From an uncultured Bacteroidia bacterium (GTDB taxonomy: Bacteria > Bacteroidota > Bacteroidia > Bacteroidales > UBA932): a stretch of 45,276 nucleotides of DNA. A model generated the notes under the pieces. That model saw only the letters and a program-made list of their open reading frames with translations. It ran no database searches and was not told where the DNA came from. Positions within the stretch are counted from its first letter, which is position 1. Every line of letters starts with the position of its first letter. The stretch lies in contig CACYCP010000022.1 of the NCBI GenBank assembly GCA_902772985.1, positions 1 through 45,276 of the forward strand. The letters are read 5' to 3'. A program made the translations under genes and the position numbers. Below are positions 16,701 through 24,826 of this stretch, piece after piece.

Positions 16701-17179
16701 TCCACACTGATGGGGGGAAGGGGCGATGATGAAGTATCCTTCTTATCATTGCCTCCTATGGGCAATATATCCCAGTTTGCCGATGTGGAGTCGAAGTAGT
16801 GGGCAAATATCCTGGGGCGCTTCAGTTCAGCCTTCCGAACGTGGATTTTTCCTTTCAGGAGTGCCGTGTAATCCAGGGCAAGGTCCAGTTCCCTGAGTGA
16901 AGCCAGGGTATCGATACCGCTTTCGCCGGGGAAGAAACGCTGGCGGGGGTAAGTGATGGAAAGGTCCCGGGTTTCCAGATGAAGGTTAGGGAAACTCTTG
17001 ATAACATGGGCCTTGACCTCCTTGAACGCAACGTCGCCATCGATATATTCGGTGGCGAAGTCGTTTACCATGGGGGTGAGTACGGAAGGGCGCAACAGGA
17101 TTTGCAGCGCAACCAGAAGTGCCACAATCAGTCCCAGAACGGACAGGAGCGCTACCAATATTACCTTCCGCGGTTTCAC
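13706..17179 (-). CDS. Giant AsmA/TamB-like envelope protein
   Basis: A protein of 1157 residues. It begins with GTG at 17179, directly after the TAA of the upstream regulator. One N-terminal membrane helix (VILVALLSVLGLIVALLVALQILL) anchors it in the inner membrane; the remaining mass should lie in the periplasm. The sequence is typical of AsmA proteins: a conserved N-terminal block with HLETRDLSITYP, then long beta-rich stretches with repeated LDL and DIS patterns, and a C-terminal AsmA-like region (KELTLKDSKEFAKIAGMLMFKDKD). Large AsmA-like proteins form hydrophobic grooves that move phospholipids between the membranes; that role is inferred from the family. The C-terminal end is charged and may be coiled. 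Confidence 0.88.
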   Translation of the reverse strand: MKPRKVILVALLSVLGLIVALLVALQILLRPSVLTPMVNDFATEYIDGDVAFKEVKAHVIKSFPNLHLETRDLSITYPRQRFFPGESGIDTLASLRELDLALDYTALLKGKIHVRKAELKRPRIFAHYFDSTSANWDILPIGGNDKKDTSSSPLPPISVDKLVLTDRPFIAFNDHQDSIRAFFTMRKMLLSGELDSEDILQSKSELSIDSLLVAGRTTADTISFRLERLRANLGKRNLELEASAGARLRSGSIGRLSVPISLEASSHFPKLEEGELGAEIKRLSLGVSAIELEGSGSVIKRKDGVLDLDLGAMVKDCELAKLIKEYKDNFPVLQKIRTNAKLSLDAKVKGSMGNGQMPRIDAILQVPLSYLDYEGLGRRGNIALDAVVSRGEGEQTDASLNKLFLDIVGARISGSGSAKDILGEDPHFSLNATVNARADSLANAFLADMGILGNGSLDAVIKGSAALSQLSLSKIGNADVKCSLKGKDLFFEIPRDSISLTLPTADIELETKANSIDRSLKKGARVLALKTQLDTLDATIGSSYFRGGDILLLMQNSAEILKGGKELTPLVGIMKVGNLRMRDGDGLAVGIKENTETFRISPATAERPSPRLALKSKSGGLRLRSGENVISLKDAAFDISAVKHVSKRRSTLTQTQGRPQMRFRPRRDSSSRRKDDFASADIHISLSKGLSEYFRNWDIDGNIDFPEGRTTIPAFPLRTSLSNVKGSFDNDTLNLQSITIRSGASDISANAQLSGIRRAILGHGRGKMQLTASVDSDYLDANELMRAYAHYRSYSSSSQTVPSEQQEVPAEGKLIVLPSNLDVDFSLEARGIHYDSLEVSWAAADVAMRDRTLRVTNALAASNMGDLYVEGFYATRSKQDIKAGFDLNLVDITAEKVITLFPAIDSIMPMLTSFAGDLDCEMSAITQLDTNMNIIMPSIDGVMRISGKELTLKDSKEFAKIAGMLMFKDKDKAVIDNMAVTGIINDNILEVFPFVMDVDRYLFAASGIQHLSKEFSYHISVIRSPLLVKFGLNAWGDDFDHIHYALAKAKYRSANVPVFTKQLDNAQYSLVAAIHNIFELGVEKAMEENRTGNFVEGGISTLGEPMDTTSVNITLESMEKMESNADSVARRVTTRREALKEEVLYLERQAALKSKEE

Positions 17180-18331
17180 TTAGAACAATACATAGTCCTT
17201 TACGTCCGATTCGCTGACGGGATTTCCGCCCAGAATGAGCAGGCGTTCAACCACATTGCGCAGTTCGCGGATGTTTCCAGGCCAGGAACGCTCCTGAAGC
17301 TTTTTAATGGCTTCCGGCGAGAATTCCCGGGTGCTCTTTCCGCTTTCGGCGCAAATCTGCTCCGAGAAATGCCCTATAAGGAGGGGGATGTCGTCTTTCC
17401 TTTCGTCCAAGGCGGGGACTTTGAGTACGATAACGCTAAGGCGGTGATACAGGTCTTCCCTGAAATTTCCGCGTGCAATCTCATCCTTCAAGTTCTTGTT
17501 AGTGGCGGCGATAACCCTCACGTCCACGGTTATCTCCTTGTCTCCGCCCACAGGGGTCAGTTTCCTCTCCTGAAGCACGCGAAGCACTTTCGCCTGTGCC
17601 GCCAGGGACATGTCGCCAATCTCGTCCAGGAAGATTGTGCCGCCATCGGCCTGCTCAAACTTGCCCTTGTGGTCCCGGATGGCCGATGTGAAAGAACCTT
17701 TCTTATGGCCGAAGAGTTCGCTGTCGATGAGTTCGGAAGGGATGGCCGCGCAGTTCACTTCCACGAAGGGCATCATGGAACGCTGGGACATTTGGTATAT
17801 GCTTTGGGCAACCAGTTCCTTTCCCGAGCCGTTGGGGCCGGTAATGAGGACGCCGGCCTGGGTGGGGGCAACCTTTTCTATCATTTCTTTCAGGTGCATC
17901 ATCCCTTCCGAGGCTCCTATCATCTCCCTGCCGTAGATTTTCTTCTTCAGGATTTTGGTTTCCTTCACTAGCGAGGCCTTGTCCGTGGCGTTTTTCAGGG
18001 TGATGAGGATTCTGTTCAAGTCCAGAGGCTTTTCTATGAAGTCGTAGGCGCCCCTTTTTATGCAGTCCACGGCCGTGGAAATATCGGCATGGCCCGAGAC
18101 CATGATGACGGGTGTTTCAATGCCTTCCTCAATCAGTTTTGAAAGCATTTCCGTGCCGTCCATTTCCGGCATCTTTATATCGCAGAAGATTGCGTCGTAT
18201 TTTTCTTTTTCGGCCTTCTGAAGCCCTTCGCTGCCGTTTTCTGCCGTTTCCACCTGGTAATTTTCCATTTCCAGGATTTCTTTCAGGGAATAGCGGATGG
18301 CTTTTTCGTCGTCTACTACAAGAACTTTCAT
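17180..18331 (-). CDS. NtrC/NtrX-like response regulator lacking a DNA-binding domain
   Basis: A protein of 383 residues from the ATG at 18331; the longer frame to 18430 adds a non-conserved lead. Residues 1-120 form a receiver with the phospho-acceptor Asp51 (IFCDIKMPEMDG) and Lys in FIEKPL. Residues 135-365 form an AAA+ sigma-54 activator domain with Walker A GPNGSGKE and Walker B GTIFLDEIGD. The sigma-54 contact loop, normally GAFTGA, reads GSFTSA. The protein stops soon after RSWPGNIRELRNVVERLLI, so the usual Fis-type helix-turn-helix of about 40 residues is missing. The stop is followed at once by the AsmA-like start. Its probable kinase partner is the NtrY-like protein at 20805-24311. 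Confidence 0.9.
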   Translation of the reverse strand: MKVLVVDDEKAIRYSLKEILEMENYQVETAENGSEGLQKAEKEKYDAIFCDIKMPEMDGTEMLSKLIEEGIETPVIMVSGHADISTAVDCIKRGAYDFIEKPLDLNRILITLKNATDKASLVKETKILKKKIYGREMIGASEGMMHLKEMIEKVAPTQAGVLITGPNGSGKELVAQSIYQMSQRSMMPFVEVNCAAIPSELIDSELFGHKKGSFTSAIRDHKGKFEQADGGTIFLDEIGDMSLAAQAKVLRVLQERKLTPVGGDKEITVDVRVIAATNKNLKDEIARGNFREDLYHRLSVIVLKVPALDERKDDIPLLIGHFSEQICAESGKSTREFSPEAIKKLQERSWPGNIRELRNVVERLLILGGNPVSESDVKDYVLF

Positions 18332-18365
18332 ACGCGTTTGATTTGTACAAATATCGCAATTATTT

Positions 18366-18396
18366 TTTGCTTTTTCCCCCTTTGCAAGTAAATTTG
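18366..18396 (+). promoter_or_regulatory. Promoter of cmk-ispH
   Basis: TTTG (18366-18369), 19 bases, TAAATTTG (18389-18396). This is a very good fit to the Bacteroidetes promoter, 18 bases before the cmk ATG. Confidence 0.7.
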
Positions 18397-18413
18397 TAGA
18401 AAAGATTATACTA

Positions 18414-19130
18414 ATGGAAATTCCCAACATAATTATTGCCGTTGACGGCTATTCATCGACAGGAAAAAGTACTTTCGCAAAAATGGTGGCCGCACAGTTC
18501 GGCTTCCTTTATCTGGACAGCGGAGCCATGTACAGGGGTGTTACCCTTGCCGCCATGGAGGCGGGGCTTGTCAAAGAAGGAGGGGAGATAGACCTTCCCG
18601 CACTGGAAGCCTGCCTGAAGGATGATCCGGACCTTCATTTCCGTAACATCGAGGGGGAGACGAAACTCTTCCTTGGCTCCCGCTGCATAGAAGGGGAAAT
18701 CCGTACCCTGGCAGTTTCGTCCAACGTAAGCCCTGTAAGCGCCATTCCTTTTGTGAGGAACTTCGTGGATGAGCGCCTTCACCTTTTTTCCGAAGGCGGA
18801 AGGGTCATTATGGACGGCAGGGACATCGGCACCACCGTTTTTCCCAATGCCGAAGTGAAAATTTTCATGACGGCCGATGAAAAAGTGCGCGCCCAGCGCC
18901 GCTACGATGAACTTGTAGCCAAGGGTGATACGCCTTCCTTCGAGGAGGTGCTTGCAAACCTGAAGGAAAGGGATTATATCGATTCCCATAGGGAGACTTC
19001 GCCCCTTCGCCAGGCCCCGGATGCCTATGTGATGGACAACACCTTCATGACCATGCACGAGGAACTGGTTTGGATGCTGGGGCTGCTGCAAGGAAAATTC
19101 AATATTCTGGAAGGAGCTCTGTCGTGCTAG
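18414..19130 (+). CDS. cmk: Cytidylate kinase
   Basis: A protein of 238 residues; typical Cmk is 220-230. It phosphorylates CMP and dCMP with ATP in the cytoplasm. The P-loop GYSSTGKST is at residues 12-20, followed by LYLDSGAMYRGVTL, which is the conserved Cmk substrate-binding stretch. Later motifs GRVIMDGRDIGTTVFPNAEVKIFMTA and RDYIDSHRETSPLRQAPDA are also diagnostic. The C-terminal codons overlap the start of ispH by 7 bases, so the two genes are coupled. Confidence 0.95.
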   Translation: MEIPNIIIAVDGYSSTGKSTFAKMVAAQFGFLYLDSGAMYRGVTLAAMEAGLVKEGGEIDLPALEACLKDDPDLHFRNIEGETKLFLGSRCIEGEIRTLAVSSNVSPVSAIPFVRNFVDERLHLFSEGGRVIMDGRDIGTTVFPNAEVKIFMTADEKVRAQRRYDELVAKGDTPSFEEVLANLKERDYIDSHRETSPLRQAPDAYVMDNTFMTMHEELVWMLGLLQGKFNILEGALSC

Positions 19131-19981
19131 ATGTAGAAATAGATTCCGGCTCCGGCTTCTGCGGAGGCGTTATCCGGGCCATTTCCAAGGCCGAGGATTT
19201 CCTTAATGGAAACGCCCGGCTCTACTCCCTTGGCGCCATTGTGCATAACGAGGCGGAGCTTGAGCGCCTTGGCGCCCGTGGCCTTGTTACAATCAATAAT
19301 CTGGAAGAGGTGCCGGAAGGGGAGTGGGTGCTTATCCGTGCCCACGGAGAACCCCCGAAAACCTATGACGAGGCCCGCCGGCGTAATCTTTCGGTAATAG
19401 ACTGCTCCTGCCCTGTGGTGCTGAAACTCCAGGACAGCATAAGAGAGGCCTACAACCGCGGTAGCATCATCATTTTCGGCCGGGTGGGACATGCCGAAGT
19501 CCTTGGCCTGCTGGGCCAGGTGAGCGGTGACGCCATTGTGGTGGAAAATGAAAAAATGCTTCAGGAAGCGCTTGACAGCGGGAAAATAGACCTCGGCCGT
19601 CACATCGAGATATTTTCACAGACTACGAAAAGTCCATTGGAGTATGCCAGAATATGCAATCTTCTGCGCCAAAGAGGGGCCGATATAACTGTACACAACA
19701 CCATTTGCGCCCAGGTGGCATCCCGCCACAATTCCCTTACGGCATTCGCCTCTTCGCACGATGTGATAGTCTTCGTTTCCGGCCGCTCGTCTTCCAATGG
19801 CAAAGTCCTCAGCGACCTGTGCCGAAGCGTGAATCCACGCACTTTCATTGTGGGTTCAGAAGGGGAACTGGATCCAAAATGGTTCAAAAATGGGGATAGA
19901 GTCGGCGTTTGTGGCGCCACATCTACCCCCAAATGGCTCTTGGAAGGAATTGCCAGGGCAATCTCTTACTTCACTCTTTGA
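19124..19981 (+). CDS. ispH: 4-hydroxy-3-methylbut-2-enyl diphosphate reductase
   Basis: A protein of 285 residues. I chose the GTG at 19124 because AAGGAG lies 7 bases before it and the similarity starts there; the ATG at 19070 lies deep inside cmk. IspH makes IPP and DMAPP in the last step of the MEP isoprenoid pathway and holds a 4Fe-4S cluster. The three cluster Cys are visible in GFCGGV, CSCPVV and NTICAQ. The usual HPEV motif reads HAEV here, and the C-terminal signature appears as GVCGATSTPKWLLE. The 3' end overlaps the convergent efp gene by 16 bases. Confidence 0.92.
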   Translation: MLDVEIDSGSGFCGGVIRAISKAEDFLNGNARLYSLGAIVHNEAELERLGARGLVTINNLEEVPEGEWVLIRAHGEPPKTYDEARRRNLSVIDCSCPVVLKLQDSIREAYNRGSIIIFGRVGHAEVLGLLGQVSGDAIVVENEKMLQEALDSGKIDLGRHIEIFSQTTKSPLEYARICNLLRQRGADITVHNTICAQVASRHNSLTAFASSHDVIVFVSGRSSSNGKVLSDLCRSVNPRTFIVGSEGELDPKWFKNGDRVGVCGATSTPKWLLEGIARAISYFTL

Positions 19982-20535
19982 CCGTAAGTGCGGTCCGTGG
20001 TGTTCACGGTGATGATTTCGCCTGTTTCAATGAACAGGGGAACCATAATCTTTGCGCCGGTCTCCAGGGTTACTTCCTTAAGGGCGGAAGTGGAGGCGGT
20101 GTTGCCTTTCACTGCAGGCTCGGAATAGGTGACTTCCAGGGTAACATAGGTGGGAAGTTCGCAGGTGAGGCAGCGCTCCTCGGGTTCGGTGAGGAACATC
20201 ATTTCCACGTGCTGGCCTTCTTTCATAAGGTCGGAATTATCAACCACGTCGTGAGGAAGGGTAATCTGTTCGTAGGTTTCCTCGTGCATAAAGTTGAAAG
20301 ACTCACCGTCGTCATACAGGAACTGGTAGGGGCGGCGTTCCACCGTGATGGTGTCAATCTTGGCACCGGCGGTGAAGGTATTCTCCAGGATGCGGCCGTT
20401 CTCCAGATTGCGGAGCTTGGTCTTCACGAAAGCGGGGCCCTTGCCCGGCTTCACGTGCTGGAAATAAACAACCACGCAAGGTTTGCCGTTGAAATCGATG
20501 TAAAGTCCGTTCTTGAAATCAGCAGTTGTTGCCAT
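19966..20535 (-). CDS. efp: Elongation factor P
   Basis: A protein of 189 residues with the three beta-barrel domains of EF-P. It rescues ribosomes stalled on polyproline. The tip loop that enters the peptidyl-transferase centre reads KPGKGPAFV, with Lys32 at the site that is modified in some bacteria. The domain II and III signature GAKIMVPLFIETGEIITVNT is present. No modification enzyme such as EpmA or EarP is in the window. A clear promoter lies 42 bases upstream. Confidence 0.95.
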   Translation of the reverse strand: MATTADFKNGLYIDFNGKPCVVVYFQHVKPGKGPAFVKTKLRNLENGRILENTFTAGAKIDTITVERRPYQFLYDDGESFNFMHEETYEQITLPHDVVDNSDLMKEGQHVEMMFLTEPEERCLTCELPTYVTLEVTYSEPAVKGNTASTSALKEVTLETGAKIMVPLFIETGEIITVNTTDRTYGQRVK

Positions 20536-20576
20536 AAAAACTCAATATTTGTTAACAGTTAATTCGTTTTAGCTTA

Positions 20577-20608
20577 CAAAAGTAACGATTTGCCGCTTTT
20601 TCTGCAAA
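20577..20608 (-). promoter_or_regulatory. Promoter of efp
   Basis: On the minus strand TTTG (20605-20608), 20 bases, TACTTTTG (20577-20584). Confidence 0.65.
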
Positions 20609-20677
20609 TTTTATTTTATTCCCCGGCCCCTGCCATCCTAAGATTCTTCGCTTCGCTCAGAATGATAAAAAGTGCCC

Positions 20678-20782
20678 GTGCCGCCTAAGCGCCTGTTCCT
20701 TAAGTACTTACGCAAATCTCTCGTTCAAAATCCGAACGAGAGATTGAAGTAAACGCCTGTGCGTCAGCGAGTTAAGCGGCAC
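20678..20782 (-). repeat. 105-base nested palindromic repeat, copy A (inverted)
   Basis: Starts GTGCCGC and ends GCGGCAC. The core is a perfect 10-base stem (TCTCTCGTTC / GAACGAGAGA) around a 7-base loop at 20717-20743. Copies B (26741) and C (28454) have the same length and an identical core; copy A is in the opposite orientation. It lies between the 3' end of the NtrY-like gene and the start of efp. See the RAYT unit. Confidence 0.85.
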
Positions 20783-20804
20783 CGGAATTTTCCCCGCGGG
20801 GTCC

Positions 20805-23800
20805 TTACGCCTTAGGATATTTGACGGTGAAGCAGGCGCCGCCAAGGGTGAATGAGCGGCTGTAAGAGATACTGCCGCCGCAGTGCTCCACTATCTTCTG
20901 GCAGATGGCAAGGCCAAGGCCGGAGCCACTGGACTTGGTAGTGAAGTCCGGAGTGAAAATCTTGCTTTGGATTTCCTGGTTCACGCCCGGTCCGTTGTCT
21001 TCCACCACAATGTCGTAGAAGCCGTCGTCCACGCTGTTACGCAGCGACACCACAAGGCGTTTTTCTCCTTCGTTCTCTTCCACGGCCTGTATGGCGTTCG
21101 TGATAAGGTTCACAATCACACGTGTGAGCTGCGGCCTGGGCGCCATTACGAAGGCATCAGAAAGGCCGAAATATTCCAGTTGGATGTCGTCCCTGGAGTC
21201 GAAGAGCGCCACTTCCTGGAGTATCAGGGAATTCAAATCCACTCTCTCCGGAGCCTGGTCATACATCTTTGCGAAGGTCGAGAACTGATCGGCCGAATCG
21301 GCAAGAAGATCCACGTGGTAAAGGACGGTGGAAGCTACGTCATCGAAGCGTTCCTGCCACTGCGGGTTGCCCGACGCCTTCATCCTCATAAGCATCTGAA
21401 GCTGAAGCTTGATGGGCGTAAGGGGATTCTTCAGGTCGTGGGCTACGCGGCGCGCCATGTCGGTCCAGGCCTTATCCCTTTCCACCTGTGCAAGGCGCCT
21501 GGAACTTTCTCCAAGGTCGTGCACCATGCGGTTGTAGGCCTGCACCAGGGGCGTAATTTCATCGTCCTGCTCATATTGCAGGGGTTCCAGATGATCCACG
21601 TCCGAAACCGTCATTTTACGGCGAAGTTCCGTGATGGGGCTGAACAGACGGCTCACCATTGCGAAGGTCACGAAGCGTGAAAGCATCAGCAGCAGGAGGA
21701 AGATGGTGATAACCGTGACAGCGTGAAGGATGGCCTCGCTTTCAAAGTCTTGAGTCATGTCGGTAAAGGGCGAGGACACTATGCCCAGCATTGTTCCGCT
21801 GCTGTTGAAAACCGGCGCGTAAAGGGCGAAGTAACTCCTTCGGCCCACTTTTTCGCCGTGAATATAAAAACGCTTGTGGTCGTACTTAATGTTTGCGTAG
21901 GCGTCGTGGTCCAGACGGTGCCCCAGAATGAGCCTGGAGTAAACTTCCGGGGTGGTGCTCATCACAACCCTTCCGCTTACATCGAAGAGGGTGATGTCGC
22001 ATTTCAGGTTATTCCCCACGCCTTCAAGTGTGCCCATCACTTCCGTGGTAAAGATATCGTCCGGCTTTTCCAGCTGCCGAAGTCTTTCCTGAAGCATCGA
22101 CTGGATGGAAATGATGCGGGCGGTCATAATGCTTTGCATATCGGCATTGTTCCGCTTGTACACGAACCATACGCTGAAGCCGGCCATGGCCACTAAGGTG
22201 AGGAGCAAGGAGATGTACAGCACCAGGTTTATCCGGTTCTGGAAGTAGCGCTTTTCGCCTGCACGGCGTCCACGCCAAAGGAGGAGCGTCATCAGCAGGA
22301 ATGCGATAATCGCAAGCAGGAAGGCTTCAACCACGTAATTAAGCCATTCGGTGCTGGGTCTGGATATGACGATTATTTCCCCTTCGGAGAGATCGTTTAT
22401 GAAATGGCACCAGCCTTCGAAGTCCACGTGACCGTCGGTGTGGAGTTCTGCCAACTCCTTCAGGCGGCCGGAAAAGACCGTGGGATAGGCGTAGGAGCCC
22501 TTGTACTGGACAAGGATGCCGTCTATGTATTTCGCCCAGGAATAGATGGGGGCGATGGATACTCTTCCGGGGTCTGAAATGCCAAGAAGGCTAAGGTATC
22601 CCCTGTCTTCGCGGTTATGCTTGGATTCAACGCTTACAAGAATGGCCTGGGTGCCGTAGCCTTCTACATAATAGGAGAAAAGGCCTGTGTATGAGGTTCT
22701 TCCGCTGCCAATCAGGCTGTAGAAGAAGTGGGAATTGTCTCCCAGCCGTTCACCGTTTCTCACCCTTTGCTGGAAAATGATGCTGGCGCTCACGTCGCTT
22801 CCCGGAAGGATTACCGTAATGTCATAATCCTGGGAAATGCGGGCCATGTAGGCACTTACAAGGCGGCTCCGAATCAAGTCCTCGCTGCCCTCCAGAACGG
22901 AAAGCGCTCCTACCATGGGGTCCGACGCTATTGCCGCTTCCACGCTTCGGAGCTGGATTTCCAGGGCAATGTCGCGGTCCATCGCAAGGCGGTTTGCCAT
23001 CACGTCTATCCTTCGCTGCTCTTTTTCAAAGCCGAAGGTGGAGGAAACCACAACGAAATAAATGCCTGCGGCTGCCGCATAGATCAGTCGTCCCGGGCCC
23101 GAGAATACGTCATAACGGAAGCCGGTGAGCTTCCGGACTATGGGCGATAGCATCTGAAGCAGAAGCGGCAGAGTGAGCGAAAGAGCCAGGAAGGACAGAT
23201 AGACTATGGCCGTGAACTGGTTCAGCAGCACCACTTTATACAGCTCCAGGCAAATGCTTGAATTCACCAGGACGCTTTTGAAACTATGATGCAGATATAC
23301 GGCTATTCCTCCGAATGCAAGAAGGAGCACGACTCCCAGGACTATTTTCCGGAACGTGGAATTATCCTGCCGAAGTTTTTCCAAAAGCGTCCAGCGAACC
23401 AGGTAAAGGTCCAGGACTATGAGGGTAATGGCAAGGTTTATCAATATTACCGCGCCCAGCGAATAGAGTATCGGGCCATCGGCATAAAGCAGGGGAGAGA
23501 AGAGCTGCGAACTCTGGGCAGGCCGTTTTCCGTAAATGTAAAGCCAGGCAAGGATTACTGCCTGAATTGCCATTACAATGCCCAGGACCGACATTTTTGG
23601 CCGAAGCGACAAGTAGGTCATCAGTCCTGCTACAAGGAATGCGAGGGCGAAAAAGAGCAGGATGGAATGTCTTGCCGATGGTTCGGAAACAGTTTCGCAG
23701 GTGAGTTTGAAAAGCGGTATTCCGTCCAGGCTGACCGCGGCGCCCACTCCGGAGGAAAGTGGACGCACGGTGAAGCGCTCGTCCACCCGGAAATGCCGGT

Positions 23801-24311
23801 TGATGCCATTCAGCGGGCCGGCCTGCATTTCATTTACTATTTCAAGGCCGGCGATTATCACCATGCCGTTTTCCTCCACCTTCTTTTCGATGAACCATTT
23901 CGGCCCGTGGTTGATGAATGAAGGCTGGGTACCAACGTCCAGAAGCGGTGAAACCAGGTTGTTCCTGGAGTCTCCAAGGCGCTGGACCAGGGTAAAAGGC
24001 CGAATATCGTCGTTGCCTATGGGAAACTGGTTGGCCCAGCACTGGAGGGTGTCGTCCACGTAGCGGTAAACCACCATGTCATCCGGCAGGCCTTGCAGGT
24101 CCATCCATTTATCGGCATCCCCGCGGACGGCCTTCTGGATGTAGGAATCCAGGATTTTCATCCGTTGAGCCACTTTCCGCCCCATGTCGGAAGCGGCACC
24201 GTCAAGGTCCGAGCGGCCAAGTCCGGAGAAGAGCGAACCCGCGAAAAACACCACGGCAAGCAGGATGAATGCCGTTGAAATCCATAGCTTTATGCTGCTT
24301 TGCCTATTCAT
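20805..24311 (-). CDS. NtrY-like membrane histidine kinase
   Basis: A protein of 1168 residues, long for a kinase. A first membrane helix at about 9-28 is followed by a large outside loop. A cluster of about six helices spans about 220-430, a second outside region runs to about 655, further helices lie near 660-720, and a third sensor loop leads to a helix near 860 and a HAMP-like region. The kinase core follows: the phospho-acceptor His in MARRVAHDLKNPLTPIKLQL (near 953), the N box VNLITNAIQAVEENEG, and ATP-lid boxes EDNGPGVN and GSGLGLAICQKIVEHCGG. The order and the DLKNPLTPI motif are those of NtrY. It starts inside the 3' end of rlmH (8-base overlap) and probably signals to the regulator at 17180-18331. 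Confidence 0.88.
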   Translation of the reverse strand: MNRQSSIKLWISTAFILLAVVFFAGSLFSGLGRSDLDGAASDMGRKVAQRMKILDSYIQKAVRGDADKWMDLQGLPDDMVVYRYVDDTLQCWANQFPIGNDDIRPFTLVQRLGDSRNNLVSPLLDVGTQPSFINHGPKWFIEKKVEENGMVIIAGLEIVNEMQAGPLNGINRHFRVDERFTVRPLSSGVGAAVSLDGIPLFKLTCETVSEPSARHSILLFFALAFLVAGLMTYLSLRPKMSVLGIVMAIQAVILAWLYIYGKRPAQSSQLFSPLLYADGPILYSLGAVILINLAITLIVLDLYLVRWTLLEKLRQDNSTFRKIVLGVVLLLAFGGIAVYLHHSFKSVLVNSSICLELYKVVLLNQFTAIVYLSFLALSLTLPLLLQMLSPIVRKLTGFRYDVFSGPGRLIYAAAAGIYFVVVSSTFGFEKEQRRIDVMANRLAMDRDIALEIQLRSVEAAIASDPMVGALSVLEGSEDLIRSRLVSAYMARISQDYDITVILPGSDVSASIIFQQRVRNGERLGDNSHFFYSLIGSGRTSYTGLFSYYVEGYGTQAILVSVESKHNREDRGYLSLLGISDPGRVSIAPIYSWAKYIDGILVQYKGSYAYPTVFSGRLKELAELHTDGHVDFEGWCHFINDLSEGEIIVISRPSTEWLNYVVEAFLLAIIAFLLMTLLLWRGRRAGEKRYFQNRINLVLYISLLLTLVAMAGFSVWFVYKRNNADMQSIMTARIISIQSMLQERLRQLEKPDDIFTTEVMGTLEGVGNNLKCDITLFDVSGRVVMSTTPEVYSRLILGHRLDHDAYANIKYDHKRFYIHGEKVGRRSYFALYAPVFNSSGTMLGIVSSPFTDMTQDFESEAILHAVTVITIFLLLLMLSRFVTFAMVSRLFSPITELRRKMTVSDVDHLEPLQYEQDDEITPLVQAYNRMVHDLGESSRRLAQVERDKAWTDMARRVAHDLKNPLTPIKLQLQMLMRMKASGNPQWQERFDDVASTVLYHVDLLADSADQFSTFAKMYDQAPERVDLNSLILQEVALFDSRDDIQLEYFGLSDAFVMAPRPQLTRVIVNLITNAIQAVEENEGEKRLVVSLRNSVDDGFYDIVVEDNGPGVNQEIQSKIFTPDFTTKSSGSGLGLAICQKIVEHCGGSISYSRSFTLGGACFTVKYPKA

Positions 24312-24777
24312 GGTGATAGGGCTCGCCTTTCAGGATAGTGAAGGCCCGGTACAGCTGCTCTGCAAATATCGTGCGCACCATCTGGTGGGAAAAGGTCATC
24401 TTCGAAAGGGAAAGCTTGTCCTGGGCGCGGGCATAGACATCGGCCGAAAAACCATAGGCCCCGCCGATTGCGAAAACCAGGCTTTTGCCGCCGGAGGAAA
24501 GCTGTTTCTGGAGGTATGAGGCGAATTCCAGGGAACGGTACTCCTTGCCTCTTTCGTCCAAAAGGATTAGCGTATCGGCCGGGCTTAGCGTTTTCAGAAT
24601 CAATTCTCCCTCCTTTTCCTTGATTTGCTCCTTTGTCAGGGCCGATACTTTTTTCAGCTGTGGAATCTCGGTCACGCTGAATGGGACATAATGGCTTAAC
24701 CGGGAGGCATATAGCTCCAGGCCCTCTTTAACCCATTCCACATCGGTTTTACCCACTGTGACCAAGTTTATATTCAT
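24304..24777 (-). CDS. rlmH: 23S rRNA pseudouridine1915 N3-methyltransferase
   Basis: A protein of 157 residues, the usual size for RlmH, a SPOUT-class enzyme that methylates pseudouridine 1915 in helix 69 of 23S rRNA. I chose the ATG at 24777 (MNINLVTVGKTDVEWV), the conserved N terminus; the longer frame crosses the promoter. The SAM-binding knot region LVFAIGGAYGFSADV and the C-terminal SHQMVRTIFAEQLYRAF are diagnostic. The stop overlaps the start of the NtrY-like kinase gene, so the two are co-transcribed. Confidence 0.95.
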   Translation of the reverse strand: MNINLVTVGKTDVEWVKEGLELYASRLSHYVPFSVTEIPQLKKVSALTKEQIKEKEGELILKTLSPADTLILLDERGKEYRSLEFASYLQKQLSSGGKSLVFAIGGAYGFSADVYARAQDKLSLSKMTFSHQMVRTIFAEQLYRAFTILKGEPYHHE

Positions 24778-24778
24778 A

Positions 24779-24814
24779 CTTGCAAAAGTAACAATTCGGC
24801 TCGGAATTTGCAAG
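24779..24814. promoter_or_regulatory. Symmetric divergent promoter region of rlmH and the DUF4783 gene
   Basis: CTTGCAAA (24779-24786) and TTTGCAAG (24807-24814) form an inverted repeat. On the minus strand CTTG, 20 bases, TACTTTTG (24783-24790) gives the rlmH promoter. On the plus strand the mirror arrangement gives a weaker promoter for the DUF4783 gene. Confidence 0.5.
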
Positions 24815-24826
24815 TAAAAAGGCCGA

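Noticed and set aside
18332..18430. Longer N terminus for the response regulator
   Set aside because: The receiver domain starts at the ATG at 18331; the extension covers the divergent promoter of cmk.
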